This document shows positions 17,440 through 27,615 of a stretch of 64,000 nucleotides of DNA, in pieces. This DNA is from Actinomadura spongiicola (GTDB lineage: Bacteria > Actinomycetota > Actinomycetes > Streptosporangiales > Streptosporangiaceae): contig NZ_QVNQ01000005.1 of the NCBI RefSeq assembly GCF_003432485.1, forward strand, positions 124,001 through 188,000. The letters run 5' to 3'. The position numbers were made by a program, and so were the translations under genes. The notes beneath the pieces are model-generated. The model saw only the letters and a program-made list of their open reading frames with translations. It had not been told where the DNA came from and searched no databases. How positions within the stretch are numbered: position 1 is the stretch's first letter; every line of letters starts with the position of its first letter.

Positions 17440-18692
17440 AACTGGCTGTCATCGGGGGTGGGTCCACCTACACCCCGGAACTGGTCGACGGGCTCGCGCG
17501 GTCGCACACCGCGCTGCCGGTGTCGGAGCTGGTGCTGCACGACCCGGACGCCGGGCGCCTCGACCTCGTCGGCGGCGTCGCCGCGCGGATGCTGGCACGC
17601 GCCGGGCATCCGGGCAAGGTGACCACGACCGGCGACCTCGACGCGGCCGTCGCGGACGCGACGATCGTGCTATTGCAGCTGCGCGTCGGCGGGCAGGCCG
17701 CCCGGCACGTGGACGAGACGCTTCCCCTGGAGTGCGGCTGCGTCGGCCAGGAGACGACCGGCGCGGGCGGGCTCGCCAAGGCGCTGCGGACCGTCCCGGT
17801 CGTGCTGGACGTCGCCGCCCGCGTCGCCGCCCTCGCCCCCGGCGCGTGGATCGTGGACTTCACCAACCCGGTCGGCATCGTCACCCGCGCCCTGCTCGAC
17901 GCGGGCCACCGCGCCGTCGGGCTGTGCAACGTCGCGATCGGGTTCCAGCGCCGCGTGGCCGCGCTGCTGGACGTCCCGCCCGACCTGGTGAGCCTCGGCC
18001 ACGCCGGGCTCAACCACCTGACCTGGGTGCGGTCGGTGCTGCTGGACGGCAGGGAGGTCCTGCCGCGGCTCCTGGCCGACCATCCGGACGACCTGGCGAA
18101 GATCTCCGGGCTGCCCGTCCCGTTCCTGCGGACGCTCGGCGCCGTCCCGTCGTACTACCTGCGGTACTTCTACGAACACGACCGCGTGGTCGAGGAGCAG
18201 CGCGGCGCGCCGTCCCGGGCCGAACAGGTCGCGGCGCTCGAACGGGACCTGCTCGACCTGTACGCCGACCCGACCCTGGACACCAAGCCCGCCCGGCTGG
18301 AGGAGCGCGGCGGCGCGTTCTACTCCGAGGCCGCCGTGCAGCTCGCGGCGTCGCTGCTGACCGGACGCGGCGACACGCAGGTCGTGAACGTCCGCAACCA
18401 CGGCACGCTGCCGTTCCTGGACGACCGCGCGGTCATCGAGGTCCCGGCGCGGATCTCCTCCTCGGGGCCGGTGCCGGTGCCCGTCCCGCCGGTCGAGCCC
18501 CTGTTCGCCGGGCTGATCGCGCACGTGTCCGCCTACGAGGAGCTGGCGCTGGACGCGGCGCTGCGCGGCGGTGTCGACCGCGTCGCCGCGGCGCTGCTGG
18601 CGCACCCGCTGGTCGGGCAGACCGACGTCGCCGACCGGCTGGCCCGCGACCTGGTGGCCGCCAACCGCGCCCACCTGCCGTGGGCGGCGTGA
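17436..18692 (+). CDS. GH4 family glycosidase (6-phospho-beta-glucosidase-like)
   Basis: 418 aa if started at TTG 17436, which overlaps the permease stop and gives the canonical N-terminus MKLAVIGGGSTYTPEL. NAD-binding GGGSTYTPEL, the metal-site Cys in GLCNVAIG and His in AGLNHLTWV are the GH4 catalytic hallmarks (NAD- and Mn-dependent oxidation-elimination). GH4 enzymes usually cleave 6-phosphorylated disaccharides. Because import here is by ABC transporter, the neighbouring BadF-type kinase could provide the phosphate. The TTG start is inferred from family similarity and the overlap. Confidence 0.85.
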   Translation: MKLAVIGGGSTYTPELVDGLARSHTALPVSELVLHDPDAGRLDLVGGVAARMLARAGHPGKVTTTGDLDAAVADATIVLLQLRVGGQAARHVDETLPLECGCVGQETTGAGGLAKALRTVPVVLDVAARVAALAPGAWIVDFTNPVGIVTRALLDAGHRAVGLCNVAIGFQRRVAALLDVPPDLVSLGHAGLNHLTWVRSVLLDGREVLPRLLADHPDDLAKISGLPVPFLRTLGAVPSYYLRYFYEHDRVVEEQRGAPSRAEQVAALERDLLDLYADPTLDTKPARLEERGGAFYSEAAVQLAASLLTGRGDTQVVNVRNHGTLPFLDDRAVIEVPARISSSGPVPVPVPPVEPLFAGLIAHVSAYEELALDAALRGGVDRVAAALLAHPLVGQTDVADRLARDLVAANRAHLPWAA

Positions 18693-19690
18693 TGGCCGTT
18701 CCCGTGAGCGCGCCGGGACGCGTCCTGGTCGCCGTCGACGGCGGCAACAGCAAGACCGACGCGGCCGTGATCGGGCGCGGCGGCGAGTTGCTCGCCACCG
18801 CCCGCGGCGACGGGTTCCGCCCGCAGACCGGCGGCCTCGACGCCGCTCTCGACGCGCTGTCGTCGGTCATCGACGCGGCGCTGCGCCGCGCGGGCGCGCC
18901 GCCCGGCGAGGTCGCGCACCTGGCCGCCTACACCGCCAACGTGGACCTGCCCGGCGAGGAGGAACGCCTGGAGAAGCTGCTGCTCGGCCGGGGCGCCGCG
19001 GCGAGCGTCACCGTCGGCAACGACACGTTCGCGCTGCTGCGCAGCGCGGTGACCGCGGGCTGGGGCGTCGCCGTCGTGTGCGGCGCGGGCATCAACTGCG
19101 CGGGCGTCGCCCCCGACGGGCGCACGGCCCGGTTCCCGTCCCTCGGGCCCCACACCGGCGACTGGGGCGGCGGGTCCTCGCTCGGCCGGGAGGCGCTGTG
19201 GCACGGCATCCGCGGCGAGGACGGCCGTGGCCCCCGCACGGCGCTGACCGGCGCCGTCGCCGCCCACTTCGGGGTCGACCGCGCCGTCGACGTCGGGCTC
19301 GGCATCCATCTCGGCGAGGTCGACGAGGGCCGCCTCACCGGCCTCGCGCCCGTGCTGTTCGACGTCGCCGAGGCCGGGGACACGGTGGCGCGGGAGGTGG
19401 TGGCGCGGCTCGCCGACGAGGTCGCGGTGCTCGGGTCGGTGGCGCTGCGCCGCCTCGGGCTGCTGGACGGGGCCGCCGACGTCGTCCTCGGCGGCGGGGT
19501 CCTCGCGGCCCGGCGTCCCCTGCTGATGGACGGCGTCACCGCCCGCTACGCCGAACTCGCCCCGCGCGCCCGGCTCGTCGTCCCGGAGGATCCCCCGCTT
19601 CTCGGCGCCGCGCTGCTCGCCCTCGACCACACCGGCGCCGTGCCCGCCGCGTACGACACCCTCCGCGCCGCGTTCCGCCGGAGCCGGTGA
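18692..19690 (+). CDS. BadF/BadG/BcrA-type sugar kinase (N-acetylglucosamine kinase-like)
   Basis: 332 aa from ATG 18692, overlapping the GH4 stop by one base. The phosphate-1 loop VAVDGGNSKTDAAV, the connecting motif VCGAGINCAGV and GDWGGGSSLGREAL are those of the BadF ATPase/NagK fold. It probably phosphorylates an incoming sugar or disaccharide before GH4 cleavage, or an amino sugar released by it. It is the last gene of the operon and converges on the Lrp-type regulator with 32 bp between. Confidence 0.85.
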   Translation: MAVPVSAPGRVLVAVDGGNSKTDAAVIGRGGELLATARGDGFRPQTGGLDAALDALSSVIDAALRRAGAPPGEVAHLAAYTANVDLPGEEERLEKLLLGRGAAASVTVGNDTFALLRSAVTAGWGVAVVCGAGINCAGVAPDGRTARFPSLGPHTGDWGGGSSLGREALWHGIRGEDGRGPRTALTGAVAAHFGVDRAVDVGLGIHLGEVDEGRLTGLAPVLFDVAEAGDTVAREVVARLADEVAVLGSVALRRLGLLDGAADVVLGGGVLAARRPLLMDGVTARYAELAPRARLVVPEDPPLLGAALLALDHTGAVPAAYDTLRAAFRRSR

Positions 19691-19722
19691 CCGTGCCGGT
19701 GACCGGCCGGCGGGAGCGCGGT

Positions 19723-20163
19723 TCACAGTGGCGGGCGGCGCGACTCCCAGGGGGTGCTGAGGACGACCGTCGTGCGCGTCGCGACGTTCGCGGCGGCGCG
19801 GATCTGCTGCAGCAGTTCCTCCAGCTCGTTGGGGGACGCGACGCGCACCTTGAGGATGTAGCTCTCGTCTCCCGCCACCGAGTGGCACGCCTCGATCGCC
19901 TGGAGATGGGCCAGCCGGTCGGGCGCGTCGTCCGGCGCGGCCGGATCGATCGGCTTGATCGAGATGAACGCGGTCAGCGGCAGCCCGATCCGGGTGCTGT
20001 CGAGCTTGGCGGCGAACCCGGTGATCACGCCGCGTTTCTGCAACCGGCGCACACGCTGGTGCACGGCCGACACCGACAGGCCCGTCTCCTTGGCGAGGTC
20101 GGTGAAGCTCATCCGCCCGTCGTCGGCCAGCAGCGCCATGATCTGACGATCGATCTCCTCCAC
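19723..20163 (-). CDS. Lrp/AsnC family regulator
   Basis: 146 aa, standard length. The N-terminal HTH (about 5-60, SFTDLAKETGLSVSAVHQRV) is followed by the RAM effector domain (about 68-140) with ESYILKVRV. It likely responds to an amino acid. A minus-strand TAGATT at 20170-20175 ends 6 nt before the GTG start, indicating a leaderless mRNA. Its target is unknown; it lies within sugar genes but away from the lysine genes. Confidence 0.88.
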   Translation of the reverse strand: MEEIDRQIMALLADDGRMSFTDLAKETGLSVSAVHQRVRRLQKRGVITGFAAKLDSTRIGLPLTAFISIKPIDPAAPDDAPDRLAHLQAIEACHSVAGDESYILKVRVASPNELEELLQQIRAAANVATRTTVVLSTPWESRRPPL

Positions 20164-20237
20164 GCCCGAAATCTAGCGCGCCCCGGCCGGTGCCCGGGCC
20201 CGTCTACGATCACGGATCGGCTCTGTCCGGCCGCGGC

Positions 20238-21260
20238 TCAGCGGCGCTGGGCGCGGGGCGGCCCGCAGCTGCCGCGCACGACCAGCTCGGTCGGCAGCAG
20301 CACCGGCCCTCCCCTCCCCCGCCGCGCCGGTTCCCGCAGCACCAGCTCGCAGGCGCGGTAGCCGACGTCGTGGCCGGGGCGGGCGATCGCGGTCAGCGGC
20401 GGGTCGCACAGCTCCGCCCACGCCACGTCGTCGACCATCGCGATCGACACGTCGGCGGGCACCCGCAGGTCCAGGCCCCGGGCGACGAGCACGGCGGCCT
20501 CGCCGAGCAGGTGCCCGGCGGCCAGGACGGCGGTGACGTCGGCGCGGCGCTGCAACAGCCCCGCCGCGGCGGCGTAGGCGGCGTCGCGGCCGGGGCGGGC
20601 GGCGACGACCAGGTCCTCCTCCACGGGCACGCCGAGTTCGGCGAGGGTGTCGCGGAACGCGCGCTCGCGCACCCGCGACGGGCTGCCGGGCGCGGCGCCG
20701 AGGAACCCGATGCGGCGGTGCCCGAGCCCGGTGAGGTACTCGGTCAGGGACCGGACGCCGCCGGCGTCGTCGGCGAGGACGGACGGGACGCCCGGCACCT
20801 CCGGCAGGACACGGCCCGCGAACACGACGCTGGAGCACACCCGGGCGGCGCCGCGCCAGTCGGCCTCGTCCCCGGCGGGCATCGCGATGATCCCGGCGAC
20901 CCGCTGCCCGGCGAGCCGCTCGACGATCTGCGCCTCGCGTGCCGGGTCGCCGCCCGCCGCGTCCACGATGACGTGCTCGCCGAGGGTGCGGGCGCAGGCC
21001 AGCACGCCGGCGACCAGCTCACCGCAGAACGGGTCGGTGACGTCGGGGACGATCACGCCGATGCCGCCGCCGCCGCGCGTCTTGAGACCGCGGCCGAGGG
21101 CGCTCGGACGGTAGTCCAGCGCTCGGGCGGCGGCCAGTACCCGGTCGCGGGTGGCGGCGCTGACCGAACCCGTTCCGGAGAACACCCGGGACACCGTGGC
21201 GATGCCGACGCCGGCCGACGCCGCCACGTCCTTGATCGTCGCGGGCCTTCTGTCCGTCAT
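20238..21260 (-). CDS. LacI family repressor
   Basis: 340 aa. The HTH and hinge helix ATIKDVAASAGVGIATVSRV (about 6-25) lead into a periplasmic-binding-protein-like effector domain. Divergent from the MsiK-like ATPase; two perfect 14-bp palindromes in the gap are LacI/GalR-type sites, so it probably represses both itself and the ATPase gene and releases them with an imported sugar. Confidence 0.92.
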   Translation of the reverse strand: MTDRRPATIKDVAASAGVGIATVSRVFSGTGSVSAATRDRVLAAARALDYRPSALGRGLKTRGGGGIGVIVPDVTDPFCGELVAGVLACARTLGEHVIVDAAGGDPAREAQIVERLAGQRVAGIIAMPAGDEADWRGAARVCSSVVFAGRVLPEVPGVPSVLADDAGGVRSLTEYLTGLGHRRIGFLGAAPGSPSRVRERAFRDTLAELGVPVEEDLVVAARPGRDAAYAAAAGLLQRRADVTAVLAAGHLLGEAAVLVARGLDLRVPADVSIAMVDDVAWAELCDPPLTAIARPGHDVGYRACELVLREPARRGRGGPVLLPTELVVRGSCGPPRAQRR

Positions 21261-21315
21261 GTCCGGACCGCCCCCTTCGCACGTCTTGATGAGCTTCTCA
21301 TGATCTTGACTCCCG

Positions 21316-21329
21316 TGGAAACGTTTCCA
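21316..21329 (+). promoter_or_regulatory. LacI-type operator 1
   Basis: TGGAAACGTTTCCA, a perfect 14-bp palindrome with the central CG typical of LacI/GalR operators, 56 bp upstream of the lacI-type start. Confidence 0.85.
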
Positions 21330-21378
21330 TGATGTTTACTCCAGATATCGAGTGAAACCCCTGCTCGCCAGGGGGTGT

Positions 21379-21392
21379 TGGAAACGTTTCCA
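21379..21392 (+). promoter_or_regulatory. LacI-type operator 2
   Basis: A second identical TGGAAACGTTTCCA, centred 63 bp (six helical turns) from operator 1 and only 12 bp before the ATPase ATG, where bound repressor would block the start region and could loop with site 1. Confidence 0.85.
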
Positions 21393-21404
21393 TAAGGGGT
21401 TCGG

Positions 21405-22598
<1,194 letters not shown>

Positions 22599-22632
22599 CC
22601 CAGGGGGACGCCCCCCTGGAACCCCCCGTTGC

Positions 22633-22712
22633 GAGCAGGTCGATCCTCACGCCACGGCGCGGGTTCGCTGGGACCGTGCGGGTCGCGTCGTGGCGCTGCG
22701 GTCGACCTGCTC
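22633..22712. repeat. Outer inverted repeat in the msiK/M24 gap
   Basis: GAGCAGGTCGA (22633-22643) and TCGACCTGCTC (22702-22712) are perfect inverted arms 58 bp apart, with a further short complementary pair (cgccacg/cgtggcg) inside. A large stem-loop just upstream of the terminator hairpin is possible. Confidence 0.5.
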
Positions 22713-22720
22713 GACGGTTC

Positions 22721-22756
22721 GCGCGGCCTCCGGCGCTGGGGCGCCGGAGGCCGCGC
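22721..22756. terminator. Strong bidirectional terminator
   Basis: GCGCGGCCTCCGGCGC and its exact complement GCGCCGGAGGCCGCGC enclose a TGGG loop: a perfect 16-bp stem between the convergent ATPase and M24 peptidase genes. Confidence 0.85.
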
Positions 22757-22831
22757 GCACCGTGACCCGGGCTGGGGTTCGGTCCAGGGACCGGAGTTGT
22801 GACTCGTCCAGGAACCGGGTTGTGCTCGGTC

Positions 22832-23941
22832 TCAGTCGATGATTTTGAGGGTGTGGTCGGTGAGGTTCATGGGGGTGTGGCCGTCTTCGGTGCAGACGAC
22901 GATGTCCTCGATGCGGGCGCCGTGCGGGCCGGGGTAGATGCCCGGCTCGATCGAGAAGGCCATGCCCGGTTCGAGGGGTTCGAGGTTGCCCGCGACGATG
23001 TAGGGGTCCTCGTGCGACTCCAGGCCGATGCCGTGGCCGGTGCGGTGGAAGAAGTGCTCGCCGTACCCGGCGGCGGCGATGACGTCGCGGGCGGCCGCGT
23101 CCACCGCCTCGGGCGTCGCGCCGGGCCGGACGGCCTCGCGCGACGCCCGCTGCGCCACCACCAGCACCTCGTAGTACGCCCGGTAGTCCGCGGGCGGTTC
23201 ACCGACGCAGTAATTGCGGGTGGAGTCCGAGCAGTAGCCGCTCGGCATCGTCCCGCCGATGTCGACCACGACGGGCTCGCCGGGGCGGATGACGCGGTCG
23301 GAGAGCTCGGCGTGCGGGTTCGCGCCGTTCGGGCCGGACCCGACGATGACGAAGTCGACCTGCGCGTGCCCCTCGGCGGTGATCGCGTCGGCGATGTCGC
23401 GGCCCACCTCCCGTTCGGTCCGGCCGGCCTTGAGGATGTCCGGCACGCGGCGGTGCACCCGGTCGATCGCCTCGCCCGCCTCCCGCAGCGCCGCGACCTC
23501 CGCCGGGCTCTTGCGCATGCGCAGTTCGCGGAGCACCGACCCGGCCGCGACCTGTTCGGTGTCCGGGAGCGCCGCGCGGAACCGCAGCGCCATCACCGCC
23601 CACATCCGGTCGGCCACGCCCACCGTCGCCAGGCCCCTCGGCAGCCGGGCCGCGACCAGCGCGTACGGGTCGTCGGTCTCGTCCCACGGCACCAGCTCCA
23701 CGCCGAGCGCGCCCGCCGGGGACGCCTGCGCCGCGGGGACCTCCAGCCGCGGGACGACCAGGAACGCCTCGCCGCCGGTCGGCACCACCAGGCAGGTGAG
23801 CCGCTCCAACTGCTTGGCGTCGTACCCGGTGACGTACCGCAGGTCCGGGCCGGGTGTCAGCAGTACCGCGTCGAGGCCCGCCTTCGCCGCCGCGTCCCGC
23901 ACCTGCCCGAGACGCTCCCGCGGATACAACTCCGTTGTCAC
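22832..23941 (-). CDS. M24 family aminopeptidase (Xaa-Pro/creatinase fold)
   Basis: 369 aa from GTG 23941, chosen because GGAG lies 6 nt upstream; an ATG four codons earlier has its GGAGA almost touching it. The C-terminal pita-bread domain shows the metal ligands in VVVDIGG, YCSDSTRN, HGIGLESHE, FSIEPGIYP and ARIEDIVV. It is probably a cytosolic X-Pro dipeptidase-type enzyme releasing N-terminal residues. Convergent with msiK across a strong terminator. Confidence 0.87.
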   Translation of the reverse strand: MTTELYPRERLGQVRDAAAKAGLDAVLLTPGPDLRYVTGYDAKQLERLTCLVVPTGGEAFLVVPRLEVPAAQASPAGALGVELVPWDETDDPYALVAARLPRGLATVGVADRMWAVMALRFRAALPDTEQVAAGSVLRELRMRKSPAEVAALREAGEAIDRVHRRVPDILKAGRTEREVGRDIADAITAEGHAQVDFVIVGSGPNGANPHAELSDRVIRPGEPVVVDIGGTMPSGYCSDSTRNYCVGEPPADYRAYYEVLVVAQRASREAVRPGATPEAVDAAARDVIAAAGYGEHFFHRTGHGIGLESHEDPYIVAGNLEPLEPGMAFSIEPGIYPGPHGARIEDIVVCTEDGHTPMNLTDHTLKIID

Positions 23942-24033
23942 ACCCGTCTCCATTCTCCGGTCGTGTCTGCGGTACCAGGATCGCAGGAGCGTCCACACGG
24001 CGCCGCCCCGGCCCGCATGGCACGATGTGGCGC

Positions 24034-24954
24034 ATGAGCGGGCTGATGCTGCTGGACACGCCGTCGTTGTACTTCCGCGCCTTCTTCGGGGTGCCCGAGT
24101 CGGTGACCGCGCCGGACGGGACGCCGGTCAACGCGGTCCGCGGCCTCATCGACATGATCGCGCGGCTGGTCCAGGACCGCCGTCCCGACCGGCTGGTGTG
24201 CTGCATGGACGCCGACTGGCGGCCCGCGTTCCGGGTGGCGGCGCTGCCGTCCTACAAGGCGCACCGGGTCGCCGACGACGGCGGCGACCAGACCCCCGAC
24301 GCGCTGGAGACGCAGCTCCCGATCATCGACGCGGTGCTGGACGCGTTCGGGCTGGCGCGGGCGGGCGTCCCCGGGTACGAGGCCGACGACGTCATCGGCA
24401 CGCTGGCGACGCGGGGCGCGGCGGACGGCGCCGTCGACATCGTCACCGGCGACCGCGACCTGTTCCAGCTGGTCGACGACCGCGGCCCGGTCAGCGTCCT
24501 GTACACGGCGCGGGGCATCAGGAACCTGCAGGTGATGGGTGAGAAGGAGGTCGCGGCCAAGTACGGCATCCCCGGTCGCGGCTACGGCGACTACGCCACG
24601 CTGCGCGGCGACCCCAGCGACGGCCTGCCGGGCGTCCCCGGCGTCGGCGACAAGACCGCCGCCGCGCTCGTCACCCGGTTCGGGTCGGTCGAGGGGATCC
24701 TCGCGGCCCTCGACGCCGGGACCGACGAGGGTTTCCCGGCGGGCGCGCGGCGCCGGATGGAGAGCGCCCGCGAGTACCTGGCGGCGGCCGAGACGGTGGT
24801 GCGGGTCGTCACCGACATCGACGCGCCGGAGTTGGCGGCGCTCGACGACCGGCTCCCGCAGGGGGCGCGCGACCCGGAGGCGCTCGTCGCGCTCGCGGAC
24901 CGGTGGAACCTGTCGAGCCCCGTCAACCGGCTGCTGAACGCGCTGGCCCGCTGA
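24034..24954 (+). CDS. 5'-3' exonuclease (PolA N-terminal/FEN-like)
   Basis: 306 aa. Metal-binding acidic motifs YEADDVIGTLA and VTGDRDLFQLV and the helix-hairpin-helix GVPGVGDKTAAAL are those of the free-standing homolog of the DNA polymerase I 5' nuclease domain. Likely role: removal of RNA primers or flaps in replication and repair. Start at ATG 24034 gives the normal N-terminus MSGLMLLDTPSLYFRAFFG. No polymerase is adjacent. Confidence 0.88.
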   Translation: MSGLMLLDTPSLYFRAFFGVPESVTAPDGTPVNAVRGLIDMIARLVQDRRPDRLVCCMDADWRPAFRVAALPSYKAHRVADDGGDQTPDALETQLPIIDAVLDAFGLARAGVPGYEADDVIGTLATRGAADGAVDIVTGDRDLFQLVDDRGPVSVLYTARGIRNLQVMGEKEVAAKYGIPGRGYGDYATLRGDPSDGLPGVPGVGDKTAAALVTRFGSVEGILAALDAGTDEGFPAGARRRMESAREYLAAAETVVRVVTDIDAPELAALDDRLPQGARDPEALVALADRWNLSSPVNRLLNALAR

Positions 24955-25208
24955 CCGTTTCCATGCAATTTTCGGTGAGAGTGTCAGATGACGCAGACAG
25001 GGGGTTCTTCCGCGTGCAGCATCCTGCTCAGTGAGGGGTTCTCATTGGGTTGAAGGCAGTGCGCCGCCGCGGGAACGGACCATGACGCCCGTCGCCGCGG
25101 CGGCCACGAGAGCGACCGGTACCCGCGGCGCTGGGCCTCATCGCCCCACTCCCCCCATCTGCCGTGGGTACCGGTTCACCCGACCCCGAGAACCGGAGAT
25201 CCGCAGCC

Positions 25209-25955
25209 GTGACGCAGCCCCCGCCGACCGACCGACCGACGACACCGGAGCCCCCCGGCTTCTGGGACGCGCTGGGCGCGGCGGAACGCGCCGCGTTGCG
25301 GGCGGTGGCGCGGCCGAAGCGGTACGCCCCGCGGACGCCGCTGTGCTACCAGGGTGACGACTCCGAGCACATCGTCGTCATCGAGTCGGGGTGGACGAAG
25401 GTGACGTCCACCAGCGAGGACGGCCGGGACGTGGTCCTCGCGGTGCGCGGGCCCGGCGACCTGGTGTGCGAGAGCGCGGTGCTGGGGCGCCGGGAGCGGT
25501 CGGCGACCGTGGTGGCGCTCACCCCGCTGCGCGCGCTGGTGGTGCCCGCGTCCCGTTTCACCGGCTTCCTGGACGCCCATCCCGGGATGTGGCGCCTGGT
25601 CAGCGGGACGTTCGTGCGGCGGCTCGACGACGCCGACCGCAGGCTGCAGGCGCACGTGTCCGCGCACGGGGCGCGGCGGCTGGCGATCCTGCTGACGCGG
25701 CTCGCGGACCTGTCGGCCCGGCACGTCCCGCCGGACGCCGACGGCGGTGTCGAGATCGGCCCGCCGCTGTCGCAGGAGGAACTCGGCAGCTGGATGGACG
25801 CCTCGCGGGAGACCGTCGCCCGCGCGCTCGGCACGCTGCGGGCCGAGGGGCTCGTCCGCACCGGCCGCCGGAAGATCACGGTGGTGGATCCGGAGGGGCT
25901 GCGGGCGTTCGCCCGCGCGCCGGAACGTTCCCCGGCCGACTCCTTTACATTGTAG
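25209..25955 (+). CDS. Crp/Fnr family regulator
   Basis: 248 aa from GTG 25209 (GGAG 10 nt upstream); an upstream in-frame GTG adds 15 residues. The cyclic-nucleotide-binding-like domain (about 30-145) begins RKRYAPRTPLCYQGDDSEHI-like and the C-terminal winged helix carries LSQEELGSWMDASRETVARA. No FNR-type cysteine cluster is seen. A 16-bp element shared with the P450 promoter overlaps its stop codon. The 254 bp upstream of it show no gene. Confidence 0.87.
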   Translation: MTQPPPTDRPTTPEPPGFWDALGAAERAALRAVARPKRYAPRTPLCYQGDDSEHIVVIESGWTKVTSTSEDGRDVVLAVRGPGDLVCESAVLGRRERSATVVALTPLRALVVPASRFTGFLDAHPGMWRLVSGTFVRRLDDADRRLQAHVSAHGARRLAILLTRLADLSARHVPPDADGGVEIGPPLSQEELGSWMDASRETVARALGTLRAEGLVRTGRRKITVVDPEGLRAFARAPERSPADSFTL

Positions 25956-25957
25956 AT
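25942..25957 (+). promoter_or_regulatory. 16-bp element, copy 2, overlapping the crp-like stop codon
   Basis: Identical CCTTTACATTGTAGAT to 9948-9963, both preceded by CCGGCCG at the same distance (24 of 26 bp match). Here it lies at the end of a gene facing the heme oxygenase gene, so a simple promoter role is not obvious. Confidence 0.45.
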
Positions 25958-25998
25958 TCGTAACCCGGGTCGAGGTCCGCGGTCAGGCGGCACCGCGG

Positions 25999-26655
25999 TC
26001 AGGCGGCGCTGGAGCGCAGGCCGCGGTCGAGGTCCGCGGTGACGGCGGCGTTGAGACGGTAGGCGGCCCTGACCTCGTCGATGACGCGTTCGCGCTCGTC
26101 GTCGTCCCACGGCGCGGCGTCCAGGAGGGCGCGGTAGCGGTCCTTGTACGCCTTGGGCTTGCCGGGGAACCGGTAGAAACGCACGCCGTCCGCGCCGGGT
26201 TCCAGGTCGAGGGTCTTGCGGACCTGGAGGCCGATGTACTGCCCGCCGGACAGGTCGCCCAGGTAGCGGGTGTAGTGGTGGGCGACGAAACCGGCGGGCC
26301 AGTCGAAGCACACGTCGCGGAGCCGGTCGCGGTACCGTTCCGTGGCCTCGCCGGGCTCGATTCGGGCGCGCCAGCGGGGGCCGTAGAAGTAGACCAGGTC
26401 GGCCTCCAGCGCGTCGCGGCGGCGCAGGCCGGGAAGGTCGAACGGACCGGCGACCGGGTCGGACGCCATCCGGTCGGCGGCCTCCTCCAGCAGCTCGTAC
26501 ACGGGGTGCAGCTGCGCCACGAACAGCGCGTACTCGTCGCGGGCGAGGCGGCCCTCGACGAGCGCGCTCATGTAGGCGGAGCCGCCGGTGTCTCCGTGGT
26601 CGCCCCAGGTGGCGGCGCGCAGCCGCGCGGAGAACGACTCGTCCGTGCTGGTCAT
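25999..26655 (-). CDS. hmuO: Heme oxygenase
   Basis: 218 aa. The proximal-histidine region ATWGDHGDTGG (His20) and LGDLSGGQYIG, the distal-helix signature, identify a biliverdin-producing heme oxygenase that frees iron from heme with reductant and oxygen. An iron box sits 24 bp before the ATG, so it should be derepressed under iron limitation. The DUF2470 gene lies upstream on the same strand. Confidence 0.93.
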   Translation of the reverse strand: MTSTDESFSARLRAATWGDHGDTGGSAYMSALVEGRLARDEYALFVAQLHPVYELLEEAADRMASDPVAGPFDLPGLRRRDALEADLVYFYGPRWRARIEPGEATERYRDRLRDVCFDWPAGFVAHHYTRYLGDLSGGQYIGLQVRKTLDLEPGADGVRFYRFPGKPKAYKDRYRALLDAAPWDDDERERVIDEVRAAYRLNAAVTADLDRGLRSSAA

Positions 26656-26679
26656 CCCGGCCTCCTTCGTCCCTTGAAT

Positions 26680-26698
26680 TTAGGCTAGCCTTACCTAA
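26680..26698 (-). promoter_or_regulatory. Iron box (DmdR/IdeR-type operator)
   Basis: TTAGGCTAGCCTTACCTAA closely matches the 19-bp actinobacterial consensus TTAGGTTAGGCTAACCTAA. It lies just upstream of the heme oxygenase start. Confidence 0.88.
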
Positions 26699-26777
26699 AT
26701 TGGTTGGGAAGGTGCGGCGGTGAAGTTTCCGACGTGACGTCGGCTACTTTACCGACAGGGTGTCGGGAAGGCCAGGG

Positions 26778-27071
26778 TCAGCCGCCGAGCGCGGCGCGGG
26801 CCTCCTCGGTCATCCGGACGACCTCGCGACGGACCTGCGGGCGTTCGGTGAGCCGCTCACTGAAAGGGATCCGTACGGGGTGCTCCACGCCGCCGTCCAT
26901 GACGGCGAACTCGATGCCGTCGGCGTCCATGCCGGTCATCCGGGCTGCGGTGGCGCCGGGCCGGTCGGCGAGCGCCCGGCAGATCGTCAGGCAGTCGGCG
27001 GCGTGGTCGTCGTTCATGTGCCGCATGATCTGCCGCACGACGTCGTCGCCGAAGGGTCCCTCGTCGGCCAT
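26778..27071 (-). CDS. DUF2470 small protein
   Basis: 97 aa, a stand-alone DUF2470 domain (RHMNDDHAADCLTICRAL). The same domain forms the C-terminus of HugZ/HutZ-type heme-utilisation proteins. Adjacency to heme oxygenase and the iron box suggests a heme-handling or reductive role, which is inference. The 122-bp gap to heme oxygenase contains the iron box, so the two may be separately initiated. Confidence 0.82.
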   Translation of the reverse strand: MADEGPFGDDVVRQIMRHMNDDHAADCLTICRALADRPGATAARMTGMDADGIEFAVMDGGVEHPVRIPFSERLTERPQVRREVVRMTEEARAALGG

Positions 27072-27201
27072 TTCCGTCCTCTCCTCGGGTCTGCGGCGGA
27101 GCCTACCCGCGGCGGGCCGGCCGAGGCCGCGGGCTCGTTAGCCACCGGATCGGCGGGTATGGGGACGAGATATCTGAAACGCCTGAAACAGGGGGGAAAC
27201 G

Positions 27202-27570
27202 ATGGGCGACTCACATCACCCGATCCGGGGCGAGCACCGGTACCAGCAGGAGGTGTCCTCGACCGAGGAGCACGAGGAGCGGCCGGGCCGCAGCATGGTC
27301 ACCACCGACCACGAGGTCATCCGCCGCTGGGCCGAGGATCGCGGCGCCGAGCCGTCGACCGTGCCCGGCAGCGAGTACGAGGGCAGGCCCGGCAGGCTGC
27401 TGTTCGACTTCCCCGGCTACGGCGGCGAGAACCTGGAGCACATCTCCTGGGACGACTGGTTCCGCACGTTCGACGACCGTGAACTCAACTTCCTGTACCA
27501 GGAGCACAGGAAGGACGGGTCGCAGAGCAACTTCTTCCAGCTGGAGAACCCGGGACGCGGCGACCGGTAG
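27202..27570 (+). CDS. Conserved hypothetical protein
   Basis: 122 aa with a strong GGGGGAAACG before the ATG. The N-terminal 30 residues are charged and variable; the core (about 33-118) starts TTDHEVIRRWAEDRGAEPST and ends DGSQSNFFQLE, a pattern I know from uncharacterised proteins in many bacterial phyla. No signal peptide or membrane helix. Function unknown. It is divergent from the DUF2470 gene. Confidence 0.75.
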   Translation: MGDSHHPIRGEHRYQQEVSSTEEHEERPGRSMVTTDHEVIRRWAEDRGAEPSTVPGSEYEGRPGRLLFDFPGYGGENLEHISWDDWFRTFDDRELNFLYQEHRKDGSQSNFFQLENPGRGDR

Positions 27571-27615
27571 GCCGCCTGGAGGAGCGGCCCGACTCCGGGG
27601 CCCTGCGGTGGCCCG

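Noticed and set aside
24955..25208. Additional small gene before the Crp-like gene
   Set aside because: Short frames lack a ribosome site and coding bias; treated as intergenic.
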